DNA of 64,000 bases from Otis tarda. Lineage: Eukaryota; Chordata; Aves; Otidiformes; Otididae. The translations under genes and the position numbers were made by a program. The stretch covers positions 133,082,190 to 133,146,189 of the forward strand of contig CM048553.1 in NCBI GenBank assembly GCA_026413225.1, written 5' to 3'. Each line of letters opens with the position of its first letter. Position 1 is the stretch's first letter. The notes under the pieces were generated by a model. It had not been told where the DNA came from. It did not search any database and saw only the letters and a program-made list of their open reading frames with translations. Below, in pieces: positions 28,801 through 38,119 of the stretch.

Positions 28801-29142
28801 CCCCGCACCGGCCCCACCGGAGTCACCTCACCGGGCGCCCTCCCGCCCGCCACGGGAGTTACCTCCCGAGGGGACCGACCTTCCCTCCCCCGCCCCGCCC
28901 AGCCCCGCGGGTGCGCCGAGCCGGGCCCGCCGCAGGCTGGTAGGGCCGGGCCGGGCTGGACAGGGCAAGGCAGGGCAGGGCCGGGCGTGCCGCCGGCGGA
29001 AGGGCTGCGGGAGCAACCGCCGTCCCTGCGCCGCACGGCAGCGCCAGGCACCGCGAACCCGCCGCGCGGGGCCGCCCGAAGAGAGACACTGCACAACACG
29101 GCGGCAGCTCCCGCCCCTACCTTGGTCCCTCGGGGGCTCCAT
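608..29142 (-). CDS. TPD52: TPD52, tumor protein D52 (gene-level entry, 5' part; continues beyond position 1)
   Basis: TPD52-family proteins are small cytosolic coiled-coil adaptors that form homo- and heteromers with TPD52L1 and TPD52L2. They act in vesicle trafficking, regulated secretion and lipid storage; this is family knowledge. In the sequence, spliced exons 29121-29142, 3360-3475, 1556-1704 and 608-709 give one continuous frame of about 130 codons. It has an acidic N-terminal part, a heptad-rich coiled coil (residues about 30-75) and the start of the conserved KKTSETLSQAGQKAS segment. Every border has GT/AG on the minus strand and phases match (1, 0, 2). Resemblance is to TPD52 rather than its paralogues: the segment AAKEKHLAEIKRKLGINSLQ agrees with remembered TPD52, whereas TPD52L2 has a different helix. 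Intron sizes from these borders are 25,645, 1,655 and 846 bases. The C-terminal exons and 3'UTR are outside the window, so the gene is partial here. Confidence 0.95.
710..1555 (-). other. TPD52 intron between exons 3 and 4
   Basis: An 846-base intron with a good donor (GTATGT) and acceptor (CTAACACAG). It contains the A/C-rich tract at 925-1026. Nothing else is recognised. Confidence 0.9.
925..1026 (+). repeat. A16 run and long A/C-rich low-complexity tract
   Basis: Sixteen A followed by almost 90 bases nearly free of G and T, built of AAAC/AAACC blocks. It lies inside the 846-base intron between exons 1556-1704 and 608-709, so on the sense strand it is a long G/U-rich tract roughly 215-315 bases before the acceptor of exon 608-709. 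Confidence 0.92.
1556..1704 (-). CDS. TPD52: TPD52 shared coding exon 3 (coiled coil)
   Basis: This 149-nt exon encodes 49 codons plus two bases: VEEEIQTLSQVLAAKEKH, then LAEIKRKLGINSLQEL, RQNITKSWQDVTSTT, and GC of an Ala codon. It forms the core heptad-repeat coiled coil used for TPD52-family dimerisation. The acceptor is CTGCTGCCACAG|GTG and the donor AGC|GTATGT. Reading through the donor gives ten residues and a TGA at 1519, so an intron-retained transcript would encode a truncated protein lacking the C-terminal half. The exon is nearly identical to remembered mammalian TPD52; I see conservative changes such as Lys to Arg in the LQEL(K/R)QN segment. Confidence 0.98.
1705..3359 (-). other. 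TPD52 intron between exons 2 and 3
   Basis: A 1,655-base intron bounded by GTAAAT and CTGCCACAG. Apart from short A runs I see no exon, repeat family or RNA gene. Confidence 0.9.
3085..3104 (+). repeat. A20 run
   Basis: Twenty A in the intron between exons 3360-3475 and 1556-1704; T20 on the TPD52 sense strand. Confidence 0.92.
3360..3475 (-). CDS. TPD52: TPD52 shared coding exon 2
   Basis: This 116-nt exon completes the split Gly and encodes 38 codons, from LLRSDSIPEVGED through AETLSEEEQDELRKELAK. The part is acidic and PEST-like, and runs into the start of the coiled coil. The acceptor is CACCTCAAG|GG, with a T-rich but not strongly pyrimidine tract; the donor is GCTAAG|GTAAAT. It accepts either upstream first exon in the same phase, and ends in phase 0 so the next exon starts with a whole GTG codon. 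The agreement with human D52 (GLLRTDPVPEEGED, ETLSEEEQEELRRELAK) is close. Confidence 0.97.
4075..4122 (+). repeat. TG/TA microsatellite, imperfect
   Basis: Alternating GTGT/ATAT blocks over about 48 bases in the intron between the alternative first exon and exon 3360-3475. Confidence 0.85.
4797..4866 (+). repeat. A29 run and A/C-rich tail
   Basis: The longest homopolymer in the window: 29 A, then A/C-rich sequence (CAAACAAACAACAACAC). T29 on the TPD52 sense strand. Confidence 0.93.
6844..6875 (+). repeat. A20 run with A/C tail
   Basis: Twenty A then CAAAAACCAACA, in a TPD52 intron. Confidence 0.9.
7908..8031 (-). CDS. TPD52: TPD52 alternative first coding exon (PrLZ / isoform 1-type N terminus)
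   Basis: The exon encodes 41 residues beginning MDLYEDYKSPFDFNAG and ending SPPGSPTLAKS, then one base of a split Gly codon before the donor G|GTAACT. This matches the long N-terminal isoform of human TPD52, known as PrLZ, which is described as prostate-enriched and androgen-responsive. The phase-1 end joins exon 3360-3475 in frame (S-G-LLRSD). The ATG at 8031 has G at -3 and G at +4. An in-frame ATG at 8079 would add 16 residues, and a 13-codon upstream frame overlaps it. A plausible splice acceptor (pyrimidine-rich, then CCCCAG) ends at 8093, so the exon may begin at 8092 after a noncoding exon, or may be a true first exon with its own promoter. Confidence 0.9.
8042..8083 (-). promoter_or_regulatory. 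short upstream reading frame before the alternative TPD52 start
   Basis: In the putative 5'UTR of the alternative exon, an ATG at 8083 opens a 13-codon frame (MNASVEEEDSCAL) that stops with TGA at 8042-8044, ten bases before the ATG at 8031. It is in a different frame from the isoform and overlaps the in-frame ATG at 8079. The context GAAGATGA has G at -3. If the transcript includes this stretch, it could lower or tune translation from 8031. This is visible in the sequence, but function is inferred. Confidence 0.5.
12211..12598 (-). mobile_element. CR1 LINE fragment, 3' end (sense on minus strand)
   Basis: Read on the plus strand it begins AGAATCATAGAATGG and continues with the complement of the standard avian CR1 3' region (GGTCATCTAGTCCAACC, then TCTCTGGGCAACCTGTTCCAG). 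It runs back to the end of the reverse-transcriptase frame (segment LRELWLFSLEKRRLWG in minus-strand translation). It is 5'-truncated, which is usual for CR1. The inner end carries a 21-bp tandem duplication (CAACTCTCTCAGCC at 12563 and again at 12584). It is in the same orientation as TPD52, inside intron 1. Confidence 0.95.
13931..13971 (+). repeat. A20-G-A9 run with A/C tail
   Basis: Twenty A, one G, nine A, then CACAAACCACCC, in TPD52 intron 1. Confidence 0.92.
16954..16977 (+). other. G-quadruplex motif in G/T-rich intron segment
   Basis: Four G tracts (3, 3, 4 and 6 G) with loops of two, one and five bases lie in a G/T-rich stretch at about 16861-17000 that ends in a run of 12 T. The segment is intron 1 of TPD52. 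No coding content is supported. Confidence 0.55.
21024..21066 (+). repeat. A20 run with A/C tail
   Basis: Twenty A followed by CCCACACACCACACC and AAAACCAACC, in TPD52 intron 1. Confidence 0.92.
22571..23396 (+). mobile_element. CR1 LINE fragment, about 0.83 kb, with C-terminal RT frame
   Basis: This is the longest CR1 copy in the window. It encodes the C-terminal part of ORF2 (segments RLERWARANLMKFNQAKCK, EEDLGVLVDKKL and LRELGLFSPEKRRL), then the 3' region with GGACTAGATGACCTTTAAAGG, and ends in GTTCTATGATTCTATG. A frame of 172 codons (22527-23045) stays open, starting in flanking DNA and ending at a TGA that seems to replace an Arg codon after EKRRL. There is no upstream RT catalytic domain, endonuclease or ORF1, so it cannot move by itself. 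It is antisense to TPD52. Confidence 0.96.
25819..25832 (+). repeat. A14 run
   Basis: Fourteen A in TPD52 intron 1, without an A/C tail. Confidence 0.88.
28678..28706 (+). other. G-quadruplex-capable G tract
   Basis: Runs of seven, five and five G lie within about 25 bases on the plus strand, and the seven-G run can supply two of the four needed tracts. It lies at the downstream edge of the TPD52 CpG island, inside intron 1. G4 formation is inferred from the pattern only. Confidence 0.5.
28942..28985 (+). other. G-quadruplex-capable repeat of GGG blocks
   Basis: At least seven GGG blocks with short loops (GGGCC, GGGCT, GGGCA types) follow each other on the plus strand, which is the template strand for TPD52. 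It is within 180 bases of the exon 1 donor. Formation of a structure is inferred. Confidence 0.55.
29121..29142 (-). CDS. TPD52: TPD52 coding exon 1 (CpG-island start), MEPPRDQ + 1 nt
   Basis: This short first coding exon encodes MEPPRDQ and then one base of a split Gly codon. The start codon sits in an ideal Kozak context (GCCGCCATGG), and the exon ends at AAG|GTAGGG, a good donor. Ending in phase 1, it joins exon 3360-3475 (which begins GG) to read DQ-G-LLRSD, parallel to the mammalian N8/D52 N terminus, which also has a seven-residue leader before GLLR. The frame is open upstream, but the only earlier in-frame start-like codon I find is a GTG at 29232, so the ATG at 29142 is preferred. The leader differs in sequence from the mammalian one, so identification rests on position, phase, length and the downstream match. 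Confidence 0.9.
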
Positions 29143-29288
29143 GGCGGCCCCGGTACCGGTCCCTCCGCTCTCCTCGCCGCGGCTCAGCAACCGCCGCCTC
29201 CCCCCGCAGCTGCTGGTTGGCAGCTGAGGCACCGCCCGCCAGGGCGCCCGGGAGGGCGGGGCCGCCGCACGTCAGTCAGCGGCCCGCC

Positions 29289-29380
29289 CCGCCCCGCCCA
29301 GGTGAGGGCGGCTGGGGAGCGCGGCCCGGCCCCGGCGGGCCGCGCCGCGCTCCCCGGCCGCCCTCACCTGGGCGGGGCGG
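29289..29380. repeat. near-perfect inverted repeat, 43-bp arms, 6-base loop
   Basis: The left arm 29289-29331 and right arm 29338-29380 are reverse complements over 43 bases with two mismatches, separated by CCGGCG. The arms contain GC boxes and a CCCAGGTGAGG motif, so each strand carries one consensus splice-donor sequence (plus strand GT at 29301-29302, minus strand GT at 29367-29366). It lies about 150-240 bases upstream of the TPD52 start codon. Similarity ends sharply outside the arms. Confidence 0.93.
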
Positions 29381-31400
29381 CACGGCAAGCGGAGGAGGGT
29401 AGGCCCCATGCCCCAGCCCAGTTGCGTGCTGGGATGTTGAAGAGCTGGGAACTGGCTGAGCGTTTTTAATCCGGTTGTAGGAGTCCTAAAGTTGGACCTA
29501 GGGGCTTGGCCCGCCGCAACGCTTTCCCCTCGGCCGAGCCCTAACCAGTGGTATCGCTTCCCCCGGGCCCGTGCGATGCTGCCCTTGGCGTGTGCAAACA
29601 CAATTGTGCGTGGGCCGGACGAGGGAAGGCCAGAGCAACCTGCTCCCCAAAATTAATACAACCTGCAGGAAGAGGCCGTGCAGGCATCCAGTCGTGCTGC
29701 TGTGGAAGCCACCACTGTTGTCGCCAGTTGTCTCTCCTGTTCGCGGCGCTTTCGGCAGCCAAGCGTACGCACCCTCACAAATTGCACCGCGTTACAGAAA
29801 TTAAACGGCGATTTTATTTTCGCGAGGGCAATTCCCCTGTGAGACTCGCCAGTGCTTACACCAGGCAAAACAATGCGTTGAGGCTGCGTTAAAGAGACTT
29901 TAACAGCTGAAAAGAAAACCACCAACAACTGTCCTAGCTGCAATCTGAGCTCTTTCTACTAAAAATAACATTAAGTGCAGAGAAGTTTTCATTACATAGT
30001 TTGCCCAGCAAGCTGCTTTTTAAGACTATCAAGAATATTATGCTACCAAATAGGTCTTTTACTCCACCCTTTTCAAATCCCTGGCCTTGATATTTACGGA
30101 TTTGTTTGTTTGAAAAGATCAATGTTTGCGCAGGACGAGCAGCAAGGCCTCCACGGCGTGGGGCTGTGTGAATAGCCAAATTGTCACCAGCGTTCAGCAT
30201 GCAGGGTCACATGCTAAAGCACAGCACAATGGAGAGTCAGGAGGTGCCAACTCAGGATGTCCTTGCTTTGGATAACAAACAACAGCAGCAAATCCAGGTA
30301 TTTTGCAATCTACCAGGCAGCTGAAAAATGCGAGCTTTTGCTAGGGTAAAGAAACGCTTCCTTATATTCTAGGATCTGTGTAGCTACAGCAGGAAGTTGT
30401 TACAGTGGTGCCATAAAAAATAGCAAGTAGATCAGAATTTATCCCTGCAAGTTTATAGCTTGTTTCATCTCATAGCACAGAAATCAATTTGCTCAGATAT
30501 TTGATTCTCACCACAAGCTCATCCTACATCTCAGTTACGTTTTATGACTGTTTCAAAAAATAGACTCAAATAGATATTTCAGAAGGTATATCTGCTTTTT
30601 TTTCCCTAAAGAAAAAAAAAAATAGATTTTTTTCCCACAGTACTCAACTTGAAGCCGTAAGCTTTCCCACTGAGCAGCTGATATGTGATACATGATCTGT
30701 AATCACAGTGGAAGAATATCACCAGCATTAAAATTTGCCCCCTTTTGTAGCTACTTTACATGAGCAGCAGCCCTGGCAGTGCTGAAACTCCTATCAGAAA
30801 CCAACCTGCAGAGCAGTGAAACTGTCAGCATTTCACTGCTGCTTTTTAAGGGCAGGGATATGTCACCAGCACATCCCAAAAAGCAAGAGCTAGGGATCAG
30901 GGAAGGAGTGTTACCTGGAGAGCTGGTTCAGTATCCTCTGCCATAGACATTCCCACCAGCCCACCTGAGTCTGACTGGAGTAGACCACTGACTCGCTCAC
31001 CACCTGGCCAGCTGAGGAATGCCCAGTTCAGCACAGGTGTAGCCTTAACGTACACAGTCTTGCATTCATTTTGCTGATCTTGGTGTCTAAGTTTAGAAAT
31101 CCCTCTTTCCCAGCCCCCCTCTGCAGTTCAATTTGCCTAGCAGCTGTGGCCCACTCAAAGTGGCAATGGGGCTACCTGTGGGATCAGATCCCAACCAGGT
31201 CCCCAGCTGTCCTGTCCAAAGAGACACTCAAAATGCACCATCTCCAAATACGATGCCGTATTGCCTTTTTACACACAGCCCTGAGGAGCATGGAGATGAA
31301 TCGTCGTAATGAGCATCTGTTACTCAAACCAATGCCTATTAAAAGTAGTATGAATATTGCCTACAGGTTCCAATTATGATCATAATGGCTGTATTGAATC

Positions 31401-31430
31401 TATATTTTTATATTTTATTATATTATATAA
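31401..31430. repeat. AT-rich low-complexity tract
   Basis: About 30 bases made only of A and T plus one C, in intergenic DNA. Confidence 0.8.
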
Positions 31431-34400
31431 ACACATGAACTGAGAAGAAAATATTGAATCTGTCCTGAAGGTCTTCTTGTCTTTATGAAAAAGGACAAAA
31501 GTGAAGGACAAGGGGACTAGGGGTGTACGGAGCTACTGAGATTTGTGCCTGTGACTTCTTGTTTCCTCCAGTCAGTTACAAAAACAAAAACAAACACATA
31601 CATGTATAGAACGCAAGCTTATTCAAATTTGAGACTACCTACCTAAATACAGGACTTCAAAATACTTTGTCTTGAGTGGGGCTGGGCCTGTCCTATGCAA
31701 GGGACATTTATTGTATGGGAATATGAGTAGAGCAGCAAACACAGAAGCAGCTCACATTATAGCTGTATGTCACATTTCTTTTCACTCTTACAACAGAGTC
31801 AGTGCTCTGCCGTACAGATAGGCCAGATCTCCCGCTGTGCAGGCAGAGCCCAGTTTTAAAATACATTCCCCCTAGATCAGCTGTTTATTGCAAATGACAG
31901 GCGAGGCAGTCAGAAATGAATAAAGGCCAAGGTTTCAAAGAATACATACTTCCAAGGTCATTGAAGAATCCAGATTTAAGACAACTAATTATTTTTCAAA
32001 GAACCTTGCTGCCCTTTAGTTTCCTGCTGTAGTTACAAATGCAGTTACCTCCAAAGAGATACAGATTCCTGTGCACACAGAGCTGGATTGGATGATGGTA
32101 GGGTATACTAGTTCTGGGTAGCTGCTATGCTGTTCTAATGGCATACACAAGACTACAACTCTGTGTTGAGTGGGCTGTATCTACGGAGAGGGCTAAGTCC
32201 CAAAGCATTTTAGACCTGAATCACACAGGTCACAAAACCTGAGCTCTAGAAGATGCTGAAGAAATCTGCCCTGAATCCGTGTCTTGCCAGGGCTGTAGTA
32301 CTTTACTTGGCACAAAATGTCCTCCATTCATTCACAGCCTTGAGTCGTCTTCTGGGAGAAATCCTCCCTAAGGAAAATGTCCAACGTTTTATTTCAAAAT
32401 GCAGTAGAAGAGCACCGTCAGCTTAGTTCCTTTATAACTCAGTGCCTAGAAGGATTTTGTTAACCTAAACCTGAGGTCAACTCTCTCTTCTGTGCGGGGA
32501 ATTCAGCTCTTATCTCCCATATACCTGTCCCAAGCTCAGGGTGAAGCACCCTGCCATAGGGTAGGAAAAAGTTCAGTCCCTCCAATGGAAATAGTTGCAC
32601 TGCGCACGAAAAAATAGTTCATGGGATCAAAAAGAGTCTGACATTACATTTTAGCGAGAGAAAAGCCTAGTCGCTCAGCTGCATTCCACTAAGGACATTA
32701 TTAAATATTCAGTGTGACATAGCTAAATACAGAGGGCTTTTTTTCCTCCTCACACAACAGCCCCAATATTCACACTGCTCTCTGGCTCACCTGATAGCCC
32801 ATTCCTCATAACCTGCTGGTTTGGATACTTTCCTGTAAAGTGCAAAGTCAAAACCCTTTCAGCAGGAGAGACAAGCATGTACTGAACCATCAGTATCATG
32901 GGTAAATAAAAGGTGTGGCTACTCAATTAATCTATAGTTCCCATATCCTAGGTGAGTATCAGTGGAATATTAGAGGAAGGAAAAGAGACAAGCAAGCACA
33001 CTCCCTGCCTTTACGTTATTGCCTGATGCACCAGGCACAACCCTGAAAGTACGTACTAGATCAAAGTCCTGGCAGCCAAAAAGGGGCATACATTGGGTCA
33101 GAAATCCTATGCAATATGTCCCACCGAGGCAGTGCTAGAAATCCCCAAAAGCAGAATTGCCCATGCCCAGTGAGCCATACTGTCAAAAAGAGACACTGAA
33201 CATGTAAGTGCCTCTTTAAGGCTGGGTATCAGCTGATTGTAGTTTTGACTCATGTATTTCCTGCTAAAAGCCTTTTGTGGAAAATAAATCATTCACACCT
33301 CTTAGTGTCTACGGGTCAAGACCATACCTATGTATGCACTGGGATAAAGAAGCAGATGCCTAGTGGGATTCTAAAATCCCATAGACTCCTGTCTCACCAC
33401 AAGCTAAGTGCAGTAAGTTGCTGAAAATATCTGCAGATGACTTTCTGCTTCTTTAAATGCCTGACTGTCTCCAAGTTCAAGGTCACTTTTGCAAGTGGGA
33501 GTTAAACTCTGAATTGGCTAAATGCTGTAGAAGATAATTACCTTGCAGTTGTAATCATTTGGATGTTGATACATTCAGGACAGGGCTGTTGGAGATGTCT
33601 CCAAAAGAACCTGGAGGTCTTCAGCTAGGTAATCCACCATAGTGAAGCTTCGCTGAGCACTGCACAGGGGTCATCTAGCTGTAAGACAGTTATTTGTTCT
33701 GGGCCGAATCCCAAAATCCTTACAGGAACTAAACACTCCATCAAAGGACCAGGCTTCATGACACTCGCCTGCATGAAGCTCGTTTCCGGTAACTAATCCA
33801 ACTGGGTGCATGCAAAAGGCTGTTATCTGGGAATTTGTGCCTCCCATCTGTAGTAGCATTTGACACCCACTTCGTACAGCTGCGAGCAAGTGTGGGATAA
33901 ATAGAAATCGGGAGGGGGAGAGGAAAAATAAACATTTTAAAAAAAATTCAAACCCCGTGTTAAATCTGCTGCAGAGACAGTAGAGGGAGAGCTAGAGCAC
34001 ATCATGGGTTTGGATTTTGTCTGTCTCTTAGTTATTTCATAATTTCCCAGTGAAGGAAGAGTACCTATGCAGTTATTTTAATTAAGATCCCAAAACTCCT
34101 AAGAAGGCTTATGTTCATGAGATACAAGAAGTTCAGCATAGATGGGTACACTGATGGATGAATGCTGTGAGCTTCATCACAGGAAAGACAATGATAAAAT
34201 GCAACTGTTAATTTGATGTTAATGACACTACTTTTCCTCTTTGAGAAGTTACTAAAACTCATGTCTACTTAGGAATACTTTGTATTTCTCCTTTCCCTCC
34301 TCCTTTCCCACCTCTGCTCTTGACTTTCACTTCTGAGCAGAAATGTTTCTAATTTCTCATTACTTACTTTTGTACCATAGCTTCCTTTGATAGTGTATGT

Positions 34401-37400
34401 TCAATTATAGCTCCAGGAATGATGTGATAGCGTGTTCTCAAGCCTCTGAGATGTTTCCAGTTATGACACAAATATATTGATTGGTGAGCACAGTCCTTTC
34501 TTTGTCACATGCATTATCATCTGCAGCAAGAACCTTTATTGCTGTAGTAAATATACTGTAGATAAAGCTTTAGCTAAACTACATCCATGTCAACTAACTG
34601 CTAATTAGTCAGTTACAAATACTCTATTCTAGAAAATAGACTGAATGGAATATTTTCATATTCTAAAAACTGATATTAGGAATAAAATGAGGTCATGTCT
34701 TCAGTTACTCACTACTAAATTATTTGTAAGGCTGCAGTGCTGTACAGTCATTATGTGGTAATTAAAAACCAGAGGATCTAGGATTGCTTTTCAAATTGTA
34801 GTTAACTTTCAGTATACTCTTGTGAGATTACTAGGTATTACCAGGTCCACTTTATTACTGGTAAACCAAAACACAAAGACTATAAATAATTTTCTTGAAG
34901 CAGGCAAAAAAAAAAAAGCAGAACTGGAACCAGAAAGAAACATATAGGAGTCCAGTTAAAAGGTTACAAGGGAGGTAAAAAAAGCAATGGCCCAATAACT
35001 AAAACTGCTGCAAATTGTTTCTGCATTTTACAAGCAGAAAAAGGCTATTGCAAAAGCCTGCTCTCTTGCATAACACAAGCTATAGAACTCCTGCCTTTAA
35101 ATTCCCTCAGTAGACATTTTTTCCCTCCCTATTTTGCAAACAAAAATTCAAGCCTCATAGTTTCCCGTAATGTAGCATCTAGCCTCTTCAAGAGAGACAA
35201 TATTTGTTTCAAGTTTTTAAGCAAATCTCTGTTTCTCTGTTTTCATTGATAAGGCATTTCACTGAGCTAGCCAATGTAAAGTGAAAATAAGAGCAAGAAA
35301 TTAGACTATAAACACTGAGGTTAAAGATGCATTCATCTCATTACACTTTTACTAGTAACGCTGTCTACTCCCTGCTGCCGTTACCCAGCCAGTAGGCAGT
35401 TCCATCATTATCTGACTTAGAAATATGTTTCCAACACACAAGATGGATAAATCAGATACAACTCGTGTAAGTTAATTTTTCCTTCAGACCATTGTGAAGC
35501 CAGCTACGCTACATCTCTTAACATAGTTCCTGCCTACAAAGTTCCTTTTGAAACTCCTTGCAAAATTGTTCCTTGAAATGTCCCCAAAACAGACAGGCTG
35601 TACTTCTGATTCCAGCCCAAACACAACAGATAAAGCAGGCCTCCTCAGGTCCTTTCCTACCATATATCTATTTGTTTAAAAGCAGCACAGAGCTTATCTG
35701 CTTGCTCAGCAAACCTGAACTTCCACCAGAAGCTCTCAACAATGGGGCAGCCACTTCCCTGCTCAGCAGTGGCAAGGAGACACAGCTGCGGTTCTGCAAA
35801 GTCAGCCATCCTCAGCCTGCGAGGGTTTTGGTTTTACTTTTTCTCCCATCAAAGAGAAAATCTTGGTACTTGTGTCATTTGCAAAAGCCTGTATGTTTTA
35901 TGCCTGAATTATACATCAGTGCCTGTGCTAACTACAAGTGTGAGGATGTTCTTATTTGCCCATGCATTCGCTGAGGCTGTGTGCATGTAAGCCACAGTAA
36001 AGCAACACCGCTGGCTGATTGCAAGCAGTGTACATGCACTTATCTCACTTAACTTAAAGGAGAACTTATGCTTCTTAGAGTAATGCAGCACCCTGCCCTC
36101 GTGCAGCACCAGCTGGGCCACATATAGTTGTTTACACCCCAATTCAAATTTGCATCTCTCAGCTCTTTCTTTCAGCTCAAGATGTGCTTGGTTGATGCTT
36201 TGAGAGCTCCAGTCTCAGCCCTCACCACAGCAGCAGCTCTCCAGATAAATACGTAAATGCAAACTAGGTGAATAGCTGTGAAACCTCAGTGGCTGAAAAA
36301 TCCCCCTACGTTCCTGAAATTTGTGCATTACATATTTTTCCTTTCCATTACTTCACTGAATAAACAGTCTGAGTTTCTGGTATGAGTCTGATTAATAGCC
36401 AGACTTGGTTTCAGTACGGATTCTGCTCCTTTCATGGCTGCAGAGGCTGTTGAGCATTCCTAGCATGCTTGGTAGCAAGGTGGCTTTCCTTTGCAATTTT
36501 AAAGGAAAGCCAGTGCAGGCCTGTTGATGTACTATACTGCGGGGTGGCTGCCTCTATGTGCTAACTGGAAATGACTGGAAGATAAATAATGTAAAGCTCT
36601 TTCCAGAACTCCTGGTGTGCAGTACAGCAGGGAACGGAGCTGCAATCTGAATTTATTTAACCTCCATGTCTCCCTCTGTAATGTAGCTGTTAACACATAC
36701 ATCCAGCCCCTCATGTGCACACTTGTTCGCCTTCTCTTTTGCATATGCATCAAGTCCCAGCTGCTCCATTTCTCCCTCACACAGCCATGAGCACACATTC
36801 CATCTCACAGTTATTCTTATTTCCCTCATGCTGAGTCAGAGGCATCAGCTGTGGGATCTTGGTCAGGTTTCCATGGGCAGGACCCCACAGAGCAAGCCAG
36901 AACTTCGGTCACAGCCTTGTCCTTCTAAACCTCTCCCAGGTGAGTAGATGGGGCTCCCAGGTTGGAGCAGTGACATGTTACACTTAATGCCACTCACTTT
37001 GCACTGCAGTGAGGGACTACTACCAAGGGCAAACTTTTAATCCATTCTGTAAAGCCCTGGGAGCATGCAAAAAACAATAAATAACAATATCCTCAGCACT
37101 ATTAATGAGGTCTCAAAAGACAGTCAGTTGCCTCTTCTTCCTTCTCCCACTGAAGGATTTTGTATGTACCCCCTTCCTCACAACCAGGAGAAACCAAGTG
37201 CCCCTACACACGCACACAGAGGTGGTGTAGTTTGAGGCTTTAAAAGAATGTGTGAGTTCACAAGCCATAAGGCAGCACGCCCTGCAATTCACCTCCTAAC
37301 ACATCCATGATAATTAATCATTTAAATGTGGTCCTTGCAGTAGCTTTTTGAGCAGTATTTTAGTTTGCTGTGAAGGAAAGAGGCACGTGAATAGTTTTGT

Positions 37401-38096
37401 GGCTCAGCCTGGAGCCAGTACCTGCTTACCTGGGTGATGAACTAATACTTGCAGCTGTTGTCTCTGAACACTGGATTTTTATTTCTCTTGTGATGACAGT
37501 ACACAGTGGTGTCTCCAAGGTGCTTTCTATATAATGCATTATCTACCACTGTTGACCTAAAACAGCCTAGGACAAAGTCCATAGTTTCTTTTGCAGCTCT
37601 TCTATGCTTTATGCTTAGGGTTTATGAAGTAAATCAGCATGTGGGTCTGTGTCTTCAGCCAATTAAGAGAAAATACCACACACCTAATTCTCTTCTTGCA
37701 TGTACCAAGATACAGTCAGAGTCAACTCATTGGTGTGAAGTATTCACTGGTATCCAAACAGAAGAAGAGAGGGCAATCAGGCTACCCATATAGCATGCCT
37801 CTTGAAGAAATTAAAGACATGCTGCACATTCTTTTTCCTTATTGAACAGAGTAGTAATAAAGACGTTTAATTGTGAAAAAGCAATTAACTTTTGAAGATG
37901 TTTCCTGCCCCTGTGAGGAAGCTCGATTCTGTGCAGCATATTTCTTTCAAATTAGAGTCTCCAAGTGCCTTGCAGTATGAAATACATCCACTGAAGGACT
38001 AAATAATAAATAAGGCCAGAGGAAGACAGACCTTTTAGCAAAGTTTCCTCTGTCTCTAAGTGGTCATTTATTTCACTTTTAAAGAGGATGTACACT

Positions 38097-38119
38097 CCCC
38101 CCCCCCCCAAAAAAAAAAA
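38097..38119 (+). repeat. C12 next to A11
   Basis: Two adjoining homopolymers, twelve C then eleven A, in the intergenic part. Such junctions are prone to length errors in assembly. Confidence 0.9.

Larger units (their letters stand above)
8093..29120 (-). other. upstream part of TPD52 intron 1
   Basis: About 21 kb of intron containing two CR1 copies (12211-12598 and 22571-23396), long A runs, a G-rich segment near 16.9 kb, and the downstream half of the CpG island after 28660. I looked for other exons of known families on both strands and support none. The alternative promoter for the 7908-8031 exon, if separate, would lie just above 8092, but I see no clear core promoter there. Confidence 0.8.
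28660..29600 (-). promoter_or_regulatory. CpG-island promoter of TPD52
   Basis: Base composition changes abruptly to GC-rich, with dense CpG on both sides of the first coding exon, while the flanks are AT-rich. There is no TATA box at a sensible distance. GC boxes (CCGCCCC / GGGGCGGG types) cluster at 29283-29299 and 29370-29380, and a CRE half-site (TGACGTG on the minus strand) lies near 29268-29274, about 130 bases upstream of the ATG. This is typical of a broad, TATA-less promoter. GC-rich CpG promoters are often bidirectional, but I see no coding gene reading rightward. Confidence 0.88.

Noticed and set aside
29143-29232. 30-residue N-terminal extension of TPD52
   Set aside because: The in-frame upstream codon is GTG, not ATG, and the ATG at 29142 has an ideal Kozak context.
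28674-29601. Multiple overlapping frames of 70-160 codons in the CpG island
   Set aside because: GC-rich DNA has few stop codons. Only the 22-base exon with phase, Kozak and donor support is kept. Similar peptides on the two strands near 29.3 kb come from the palindrome.
35558-35974. 138-codon plus-strand frame
   Set aside because: No domain or conserved motif, and no splice context; it looks like a chance frame.
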